The notes beneath the pieces are model-generated. The model was not told where the DNA came from, did no database searches, and saw only the letters and a program-made list of their open reading frames with translations. Position numbers and translations under genes: made by a program. A stretch of 5,130 nucleotides of DNA from PVC group bacterium (GTDB lineage: Bacteria > Verrucomicrobiota > Kiritimatiellia > CAIKKV01 > PXCX01). Below are positions 1-4,517 of this stretch, piece after piece. Numbering within the stretch: the stretch's first letter is position 1; each line of letters starts with the position of its first letter. Location of the stretch: assembly GCA_003567575.1 (NCBI GenBank), contig PWZG01000084.1:1-5130 (forward strand). The letters are read 5' to 3'.

Positions 1-843
1 GCACGGCTCGCGCGTCGGATCGCGCGTCAGGGTCCAAGGCGCCAGGGGGCTGAGCAAAACCGCATCCCGCGGACGTTCGCGACGCCGGTAGATGAACGCC
101 GGTCCTTCGCGCCAAACCCGTCCCTCCACTTCGGGATGCAGCGTGAAGCGGTAATCGCCGGCCGGCCAATTCCGGACGAAAATCGGTTGCGCCATGCCAT
201 CGCCTTCACGGACGGCCGTGACGGTACGCTCATAAAACACCGCGCCGGCCGGATCGCTCGCCGCCAAACGACACGTCAGAGATTCCACTGCGGCGCCATG
301 GTTCAGCCGGTACCGGACGCTTACATCGTCGGGATCAAGAAGGACCGATTCATCCAATCGCAAATCCAGTGCGGATTCCACGCCGAATTTAGGATTGTAG
401 GGCACGCGCCGGTAACTGCCGGCGATCAGTTGTTCTTCGCCTGCGGCAACTGCATCGCCCGTCCGCCGGTCAACCGGTGGATTTGGCGAGAGACCCTGAC
501 ACCAAGTTGCATGAAAAACCGTCTCCCGTGTCACGGTCTCGATAACGGTCATCTCGACTTGATAGCCCACCCGAAACAGGGCGCCCGCTTCGAAGACAAA
601 CCGCGGCGGCGCGGTCAAGGGTCCGAGATCGAACGCGAACGGTTGCCCGGCCGGTCCCCGTGCGCGCAGCTTCGCGACGGCGTCCTCCGGCAACGTCTTT
701 TTCAGTGTGACAGTGTAATTATCCGCAATTCCTGGCGCCGGCTCGATGTGTCCCGACAACACGTGCGATCTGCCCGGCGTGAACGTCAGGTTATCGCCGA
801 CGGTTATGGTGCGCTCATTGAACTGTAATCTAATCGTTTTCAT
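1..843 (-). CDS. Unrecognised beta-rich protein, N-terminal 281 residues (partial, runs off left edge)
   Basis: Reading the complement from ATG at 843 down to base 1 gives 281 uninterrupted codons with no stop, so the gene continues outside the window. An in-frame stop (TGA at 882-880) lies upstream, with no better start between. The protein begins MKTIRLQFNERTITVGDNLT and has no hydrophobic signal peptide or membrane segment. It reads as alternating beta strands and turns, for example residues 92-102, 175-193 and 228-235 (PAGDYRFTL-like), which is typical of stacked Ig-like or other beta-sandwich modules ahead of a further domain. The end has an SPLAPWTLTRDPTREP stretch (265-280), possibly the entry to the next domain. 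No strong Shine-Dalgarno precedes the ATG. It is divergent from the GntR operon and shares its control region. I do not recognise the family; a multidomain carbohydrate-active or hypothetical protein is possible. The plus-strand ORF opposite it is Arg/Cys-rich and looks like a shadow. Confidence 0.72.
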   Translation of the reverse strand, partial: MKTIRLQFNERTITVGDNLTFTPGRSHVLSGHIEPAPGIADNYTVTLKKTLPEDAVAKLRARGPAGQPFAFDLGPLTAPPRFVFEAGALFRVGYQVEMTVIETVTRETVFHATWCQGLSPNPPVDRRTGDAVAAGEEQLIAGSYRRVPYNPKFGVESALDLRLDESVLLDPDDVSVRYRLNHGAAVESLTCRLAASDPAGAVFYERTVTAVREGDGMAQPIFVRNWPAGDYRFTLHPEVEGRVWREGPAFIYRRRERPRDAVLLSPLAPWTLTRDPTREPC

Positions 844-892
844 GTTCAAAGACGTCGTCCCGCGTGTGCTGTAAACGGCTCACGTGCGGCCG

Positions 893-973
893 TCCTGCCA
901 CACTCAACGCGAATGGGAACGTATGGTGACCGAATTATAAATGGTGATTCTCTCGATGAAAATCCTGCCACAC
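893..973. repeat. 11-bp direct repeat TCCTGCCACAC, two copies 70 bp apart
   Basis: TCCTGCCACAC occurs at 893-903 and again at 963-973, one copy on each side of the minus-strand -10 element. The downstream copy abuts the proposed -35 on its upstream side. An 11-base exact repeat in a 280-base intergenic region is unlikely to be chance alone and could be paired binding sites for a regulator of the minus-strand gene, but no known motif is recognised. Confidence 0.4.
934..962 (-). promoter_or_regulatory. Candidate sigma70-type promoter for the minus-strand gene
   Basis: On the minus strand the hexamer TATAAT (plus positions 939-934) is a perfect -10 match. A TTTTCA hexamer (962-957), 4 of 6 to TTGACA, lies 17 bp upstream. 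Transcription would start near 927, giving an untranslated leader of roughly 85 nt before the ATG at 843. The motif sits in the most AT-rich part of the window. The 7-bp direct repeat ATGGTGA (923-929 and 941-947) brackets the -10. Confidence 0.45.
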
Positions 974-986
974 ACGAAACCGTCTG

Positions 987-1002
987 TAAAGCCTTAAAGC
1001 CT
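987..1002. repeat. Tandem repeat of TAAAGCCT (2 copies)
   Basis: TAAAGCCT at 987-994 is repeated immediately at 995-1002. This is a short tandem duplication in the divergent intergenic region. It may be a slippage product; no function is evident. Confidence 0.4.
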
Positions 1003-1011
1003 TTTCGGTGA

Positions 1012-1035
1012 ACTACCACGTTGATGCGTGGTTGT
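1012..1035. promoter_or_regulatory. Imperfect palindrome, 9-bp arms with 6-bp spacer
   Basis: ACTACCACG (1012-1020) and CGTGGTTGT (1027-1035) are inverted repeats matching at 8 of 9 positions around the spacer TTGATG. It lies just upstream of the plus-strand -35. There is no T-tract, so it does not look like an intrinsic terminator. A dimeric regulator or activator site upstream of the operon promoter is the most natural reading. Confidence 0.35.
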
Positions 1036-1040
1036 ATTCC

Positions 1041-1098
1041 ATCAAACATGGTATTGACAATTCATTCTGATATGTTAGATTGCAATTCTGCCATGTTA
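1041..1098. promoter_or_regulatory. Candidate GntR operator: repeated ATGTT-core sites over the operon promoter
   Basis: ATTCTGATATGTTA (1064-1077) and ATTCTGCCATGTTA (1085-1098) are direct repeats identical at 12 of 14 positions and offset by exactly 21 bp, about two helical turns, so both lie on the same face of the DNA. A third related element lies inverted upstream: AACATGG (1045-1051), the exact complement of CCATGTT (1091-1097). The set spans the -35, the -10 and the probable start of transcription, as expected for an autorepressor encoded by the next gene. The site assignment is inference. Confidence 0.45.
1054..1081 (+). promoter_or_regulatory. Candidate sigma70-type promoter for the GntR-RraA-dehydrogenase operon
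   Basis: A perfect -35 hexamer TTGACA (1054-1059) is followed after 16 bp by TAGATT (1076-1081), 4 of 6 to TATAAT. Transcription would begin near 1088, leaving a leader of about 37 nt before the ATG at 1125. The -10 overlaps the end of a repeated ATGTTA element, so a protein bound there would block RNA polymerase. Confidence 0.5.
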
Positions 1099-1124
1099 CA
1101 AAACTGAATCACGGTGAAAAGGAT

Positions 1125-1820
1125 ATGACAAACCTAACCGAAAAAAGTTACACCCTGATTCGTCAGGCACTGTTGTCCGATCAGGTATCCGAGGCGAAAC
1201 GATTCTCGATCAGCGAACTTTCTCAACGTTTGGGGATCGGGCGTTCGCCGGTGCGCGACGCGGTTAATCGCCTGGCGGCGGAGGGTATCCTACAGTCGGT
1301 CGCCAAGTCCGGGATCGTCGTCCGGGTGGCCTCCTTTGCCGAGATGCAGGATATCGTCGGACTCCGGGAGGCGCTGGAGACGTATGCCGTCGTGCGGGCC
1401 TGCGCGACCATGGATTATGCGCAACGTCGTCAATTGCATGCTTTATGCCTCAAGATGAAAGGGCTGGCTCGGCGCATCCGCGCCGCTCGTTTCACCGACG
1501 AGGCGTTACATCGGGATATGCAGCGAGCCGACTGGGGGTTCCACCAACTGATCCTCGAGGCGGCTGACAACTCGATCATGCAAAAAATCATTGAAGACCA
1601 TCATTTGCTGCTGCGCAAGGTGCGCTATCCGTCGCTGCCAACCGTGCGACATTTGGCGCTGACATTACTCGAACACTGGCGCATCTGCCGGGCGATCGAA
1701 CGCGACGATGCCGAAGCGGCCCACCTGTGGATGCTGCGGCACGCCCGACGCGGCGGCAAAGCCATGCTTGAAAGTTGGCGCCGGACGGCGATGGCGGCCG
1801 ATGGACAACTGAACAACTGA
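1125..1820 (+). CDS. GntR-family transcriptional regulator, FadR (FCD) subfamily
   Basis: A 231-residue protein of typical length for the subfamily. The N-terminal winged helix spans about residues 5-70, with the GntR helix-turn-helix at 27-56 (ISELSQRLGIGRSPVRDAV, then NRLAAEGIL). The C-terminal all-helical FCD ligand-binding domain spans about 73-220. Its expected acidic and histidine metal-site pattern is present: D136 and H140 in DWGFH, H184 in LEHWRIC, and H206 in LRHARRG. Such domains usually bind a metal and a carboxylated sugar-acid or keto-acid effector. ATG at 1125 was chosen because GGTGA (1113-1117) and AAGG lie just upstream. The in-frame TTG at 1080 would sit upstream of the predicted transcription start. 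The gene is first in the operon, so it probably represses itself and the catabolic genes behind it until an intermediate accumulates. The exact effector cannot be read from sequence. Confidence 0.93.
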   Translation: MTNLTEKSYTLIRQALLSDQVSEAKRFSISELSQRLGIGRSPVRDAVNRLAAEGILQSVAKSGIVVRVASFAEMQDIVGLREALETYAVVRACATMDYAQRRQLHALCLKMKGLARRIRAARFTDEALHRDMQRADWGFHQLILEAADNSIMQKIIEDHHLLLRKVRYPSLPTVRHLALTLLEHWRICRAIERDDAEAAHLWMLRHARRGGKAMLESWRRTAMAADGQLNN

Positions 1821-1831
1821 AAGGACCATGT

Positions 1832-2506
1832 ATGCAACTGTTGGAACGACTGCGAACCTACGACACGCCGACACTGGCGAATGCGATAGAGGTGCTTGAT
1901 GTGCGCAACCGGGCGACCGGTTTCTGCGACCGGCGCATGCGGCAATTGACCCCCGGAATGGGCGTCTTGTGCGGCTACGCCGTGACCGTGCAAGCGGTGA
2001 CGATGACAGCCGAGCCGTTGGGACGAGAAGCAGGCGTCGAGAAATACATCGAGGTGTGCCGGGCGCTTGAGGCCGCGCCGAAACCGGCGGTGGTCGTATT
2101 TCAGGAATTAGGTCCGCACCCAGAATTTTCGGCCCATATCGGCGAAGTGCTGGCGACGCTGTTCCAGCGTTTCGGCGCCATCGGCGTCGTCAGCGACAGC
2201 GCCGTCCGCGACATGGCTGAAATCCGCGCCCTTGGCTTCCAGGCCTTTGCGCCGGGCACGGTGGCCAGTCACGCCAATTTTGCCATCCGGGCGATCCAAA
2301 TGCCGGTGACGGTTTGCGGATTAGCGGTTGAAGCGGGTGATTTGTTGCACGGCGATGAGAACGGCTTGATCCAGATCCCGCAGGAAGGCCGTGACCGCCT
2401 GCCGGAACTGTGCGACCGCGTGCGGGTCAAGGAAAAGATCGTGCTCGATTATCTCAAGGGCAGCCAAGTCACGCATGAGGGCGTCCGGGAACGCATGACA
2501 CACTAG
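1832..2506 (+). CDS. RraA-family protein, probable class II pyruvate aldolase (HMG/CHA aldolase-like)
   Basis: A 224-residue protein spanning the whole RraA fold. Hallmarks are G104-E105, then D122 in VVSDSAVRD and R126-D127, giving the E-x20-R-D arrangement equivalent to the D-x20-R-D motif of 4-hydroxy-4-methyl-2-oxoglutarate/4-carboxy-4-hydroxy-2-oxoadipate aldolases. The family C-terminal signature follows: PVTVCGLAVEAGDLLHGDENG and LIQIP (158-183). Those aldolases use a divalent metal and release pyruvate from 4-hydroxy-2-oxo acids in the cytoplasm. RNase E inhibition, the origin of the name, is less likely here because the catalytic residues are present and the neighbours are metabolic. 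ATG at 1832 is preceded by AAAGGA (1820-1825), which overlaps the GntR stop; the gap is 11 nt, so the two genes are co-transcribed. The usual DG after the strand is DS (S123). The substrate is unknown; a sugar-derived 2-keto-4-hydroxy diacid fits the context. Confidence 0.88.
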   Translation: MQLLERLRTYDTPTLANAIEVLDVRNRATGFCDRRMRQLTPGMGVLCGYAVTVQAVTMTAEPLGREAGVEKYIEVCRALEAAPKPAVVVFQELGPHPEFSAHIGEVLATLFQRFGAIGVVSDSAVRDMAEIRALGFQAFAPGTVASHANFAIRAIQMPVTVCGLAVEAGDLLHGDENGLIQIPQEGRDRLPELCDRVRVKEKIVLDYLKGSQVTHEGVRERMTH

Positions 2507-2509
2507 GAG

Positions 2510-2602
2510 TCCCATGAACTCGATTCCATCTAATCCCTCGAATTCGTCGATTCACTCGCCGCTTTTACTTTTCATCCCAACAACCCGGAGCATCCCATGA
2601 AC
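2510..2602. repeat. 10-bp direct repeat TCCCATGAAC duplicating a start-codon region
   Basis: TCCCATGAAC occurs at 2510-2519 and again at 2593-2602, each preceded by GGAG and each containing an ATG. The copies are 83 bp apart. The intervening 73 bp is comparatively AT-rich and contains TCGATTC twice (2520-2526, 2547-2553) and the palindrome CGAATTCG (2539-2546). This suggests a local duplication or small insertion that displaced the dehydrogenase start. Confidence 0.5.
2514..2600 (+). CDS. Possible 28-codon small ORF translationally coupled to the glycerate-type dehydrogenase
   Basis: AGGAG (2505-2509), overlapping the aldolase stop, lies 4 nt before ATG 2514, a good ribosome binding site. 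The frame encodes 28 residues (MNSIPSNPSNSSIHSPLLLF then IPTTRSIP) and ends at TGA 2598-2600, overlapping the dehydrogenase start as ATGA. The peptide is Ser/Pro/Asn-rich with a short LLLF stretch. Its codons (TTA, CTT, four TCG, AAT) differ from the neighbouring genes. It resembles a leader or coupling ORF, but it may equally be a non-coding insertion that happens to stay open. No homology is recognised. Confidence 0.3.
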   Translation: MNSIPSNPSNSSIHSPLLLFIPTTRSIP

Positions 2603-3556
2603 ATCGTAGTACTTGACGGATACACCCTAAACCCCGGCGACCTCTCCTGGTCCGGATTCGAGGCGCTTGGCGGTTGCACCGTGCATGAGCGCACACCGCC
2701 GGAGCAAATCGTCGCCCGCGCCCGCAAGGCGGAGATTGTGCTGACGAACAAGACACCGTTGACCGCCGAGACCCTGGCCGCGCTGCCGAAGCTGAAATAC
2801 ATCGGGGTGCTGGCGACCGGTTACAACGTGGTTGACGTCGCGGCCGCCCGCGAACGGGGCGTGCCGGTGACGAATATCCCCACCTACGGCACGCGGTCGG
2901 TGGCGCAAATGACCTTCGCCCTTCTGTTGGAATTGGCGCATCGCACCGGGCATCACACCCAAACCGTCCGCGAGGGACGCTGGAACCAAAGCCAGGACTT
3001 CTGCTATTGGGATCATCCCTTGATCGAGCTGGACGGGCTGACCTTCGGCGTGATCGGCTATGGCCGCATCGGCCAGGCCACCGCCGCCGTCGCCCGCGCG
3101 TTCGGCATGAAAGTCATGGCGTATGATCCCATCGCCGATGCCACCGCCCATCCCGAGCTGACCGACCTCGAAACCCTGCTGCGCACGAGCGACGTGGTGA
3201 GCCTGCATTGTCCCCTGACGCCCGATAACCGGGAAATGATCAATGCGGAACGGCTCGCGGCCATGAAACCGACAGCCTTCCTGATCAACACGGCCCGCGG
3301 CCCCTTGGTGGATGAACACGCCTTGGCCGCCGCCTTGAACGAGGATCGGATCGCCGGAGCCGCGTTGGACGTGCTCGCGGTCGAGCCGCCCCTGCCGGAC
3401 AACCCGCTCTTGCAGGCAAAGAACTGCCTGATTACACCGCATATCGCCTGGGCGACCCGTGCCGCGCGATCCCGTTTGATGGCCACCGCGGTCGCCAATG
3501 TCAATGCCTTCCTGGCCGGCAAACCGGAAAACGTCGTAAACGGCGTCGCGTCGTAA
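2597..3556 (+). CDS. hprA: D-2-hydroxyacid dehydrogenase, probable NADH glycerate dehydrogenase / hydroxypyruvate reductase
   Basis: A 319-residue protein, the normal length for the family. The split substrate domain covers about residues 1-100 and 290-319, with the nucleotide-binding domain between. The Rossmann motif GYGRIG (154-159) is followed by D177 in AYDP, an acid that favours NAD(H) over NADP(H). The catalytic set is complete: R234 in NTARG, E263 in AVEP and H282 in TPHIAW. The opening MNIVVLDGYTLNPGDLSW and LTNKTPL (49-55) are characteristic of the HprA/glycerate dehydrogenase branch, which interconverts D-glycerate and hydroxypyruvate. GGAG (2587-2590) lies 6 nt before the ATG. A 90-nt gap, or a coupled small ORF, separates it from the aldolase gene. 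Other 2-oxo acid substrates are possible; the branch assignment is from overall resemblance. Confidence 0.9.
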   Translation: MNIVVLDGYTLNPGDLSWSGFEALGGCTVHERTPPEQIVARARKAEIVLTNKTPLTAETLAALPKLKYIGVLATGYNVVDVAAARERGVPVTNIPTYGTRSVAQMTFALLLELAHRTGHHTQTVREGRWNQSQDFCYWDHPLIELDGLTFGVIGYGRIGQATAAVARAFGMKVMAYDPIADATAHPELTDLETLLRTSDVVSLHCPLTPDNREMINAERLAAMKPTAFLINTARGPLVDEHALAAALNEDRIAGAALDVLAVEPPLPDNPLLQAKNCLITPHIAWATRAARSRLMATAVANVNAFLAGKPENVVNGVAS

Positions 3557-3634
3557 ACAGCCGCCGCACCACGCCACGGCGTCATGAAGTCATCGAGTCA
3601 CGAAATCAAACACGCAAACCAAAGGAGCACACAC

Positions 3635-4498
3635 ATGAACAAAACCATCGGATTCATCGGACTGGGCGTCATGGGTAAAAGCATGGCCGGGCACCTGCTT
3701 GACGCGGGCCATACGCTACACGTTTACACCCGCACGCGCGAAAAGGCGGCGGACCTGCTCGCGCGCGGCGCGGTCTGGGAGGATTCACCGGCGGCCATTG
3801 CGCAAGCCTGCGATATCGTCTTCACGATCGTCGGGTTCCCCCAGGATGTCGATAAGGTGTATCTGGGAGATAACGGGCTTGTGGCCAACGCCAAACCAGA
3901 CGCGATCCTGGTGGATATGACCACCTCCAAACCCGACCTGGCGGTACGCATCGCCGCGGCGGTCGCGGCCCGCGGCGGCCGGGCGCTCGACGCGCCAGTC
4001 TCGGGCGGCGACAAGGGCGCACGCGAGGGGACGCTCTCGATCATGGTCGGCGGCGACCGGGTGGCCTTCGATGCCGTGCTGCCGCTGTTCGAGATCATGG
4101 GCAAGAACATCGTCTACCAGGGGCTCGCGGGCAGCGGCCAGCACTGCAAGCTGTGCAACCAGATAGCCATCGCCTCGAATATGCTCGGCGTGTGCGAGGC
4201 CATCGCCTATGCCCGCCAGGCGGGGCTGGATCCCGAGACGGTGCTCAAGAGCATTTCCGCCGGCGCGGCCGGAAGCTGGTCGCTCAGCAACCTGGCGCCG
4301 CGCATGCTGGCCGGGAATTTCGAGCCCGGCTTCTACGTCAAACACTTCATCAAGGACATGGCCATCGCCGCCGAGTCCGCCGATGGCCTGCGCCTCGACA
4401 CCCCGGGACTTGATCTGGCGCTGGCTCTCTATCGCAAGCTCGCCGCCGCCGGCTGCGAGGACGACGGCACGCAGGCGCTCTACAAGCTGTATGCATAA
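3635..4498 (+). CDS. garR: NAD(P)-dependent beta-hydroxyacid dehydrogenase, 2-hydroxy-3-oxopropionate (tartronate semialdehyde) reductase-like
   Basis: A 287-residue protein of the 3-hydroxyisobutyrate dehydrogenase superfamily, full length. The N-terminal Rossmann signature FIGLGVMGKSMAGHLL (7-22) is followed by R33 in YTRT, a position where Arg usually signals NADPH use. The substrate motif DAPVSGG (119-125) contributes S123. The catalytic lysine is K172 in GSGQHCKLCNQ, with N175 following, and the helical domain carries the conserved KD (240-241). The family reduces tartronate semialdehyde to glycerate, or oxidises 3-hydroxyisobutyrate; glycerate chemistry matches the preceding hydroxypyruvate reductase-type gene. 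ATG 3635 is preceded by a near-ideal AAAGGAG (3621-3627) at 7 nt. An in-frame ATG at 3584 has no ribosome binding site and would add a polar, non-conserved 17-residue tail. The gap to the previous gene is 78 nt. The symbol denotes the family, not a proven substrate. Confidence 0.88.
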   Translation: MNKTIGFIGLGVMGKSMAGHLLDAGHTLHVYTRTREKAADLLARGAVWEDSPAAIAQACDIVFTIVGFPQDVDKVYLGDNGLVANAKPDAILVDMTTSKPDLAVRIAAAVAARGGRALDAPVSGGDKGAREGTLSIMVGGDRVAFDAVLPLFEIMGKNIVYQGLAGSGQHCKLCNQIAIASNMLGVCEAIAYARQAGLDPETVLKSISAGAAGSWSLSNLAPRMLAGNFEPGFYVKHFIKDMAIAAESADGLRLDTPGLDLALALYRKLAAAGCEDDGTQALYKLYA

Positions 4499-4517
4499 GG
4501 AGCCAACTATGCATACA
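4488..4517 (+). promoter_or_regulatory. Translation-initiation hairpin: 10-bp stem, Shine-Dalgarno in the loop, start codon in the stem
   Basis: TGTATGCATA (4488-4497) is the exact reverse complement of TATGCATACA (4508-4517). The 10-nt loop AGGAGCCAAC (4498-4507) carries the ribosome binding site of the BNR gene. The 3' arm contains its ATG (4509-4511), and the 5' arm contains most of the reductase stop codon (TAA, 4496-4498). A ribosome finishing the reductase would melt the stem, which predicts translational coupling. Function is inferred from geometry only. Confidence 0.5.

Noticed and set aside
136..828. 230-codon plus-strand ORF
   Set aside because: Its translation is rich in Arg, Cys and His with no domain pattern, it has no ribosome binding site, and it lies opposite a longer, better-composed minus-strand frame that starts at 843 and runs off the edge.
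846..1049. 67-codon minus-strand ORF ending 2 nt before the start of the leftmost gene
   Set aside because: The close spacing is tempting, but there is no Shine-Dalgarno, the composition is poor, and it would cover both the minus-strand promoter and part of the plus-strand operator region.
1080..1124. TTG start extending the GntR regulator by 15 residues
   Set aside because: It would lie upstream of the predicted transcription start and inside the promoter/operator repeats, and family members start close to the winged helix.
1775..1831. TTG start extending the RraA protein by 19 residues
   Set aside because: It would overlap the regulator gene by 46 bases without a ribosome binding site, while ATG 1832 has AAAGGA at 6 nt.
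2627..3577. 316-codon minus-strand ORF opposite the D-2-hydroxyacid dehydrogenase gene
   Set aside because: This is a shadow of a GC-rich gene. The translation is Gly/Gln/Arg-rich and low in pattern, while the plus strand encodes a complete enzyme with all catalytic residues.
3571..3582. ACGCC-AC-GGCGT palindrome after the dehydrogenase gene as a terminator
   Set aside because: The arms are only 5 bp with a 2-nt spacer and no T-tract, so it cannot form a useful intrinsic terminator, and the operon appears to continue through it.
3584..3634. Upstream in-frame ATG extending the GarR-like protein by 17 residues
   Set aside because: No ribosome binding site precedes it, the added residues are polar and outside the conserved fold, and ATG 3635 has AAAGGAG at ideal spacing.
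3785..4345. 186-codon minus-strand ORF within the GarR-like gene
   Set aside because: It lies wholly inside a full-length, motif-complete gene, has no ribosome binding site, and has shadow-like composition.
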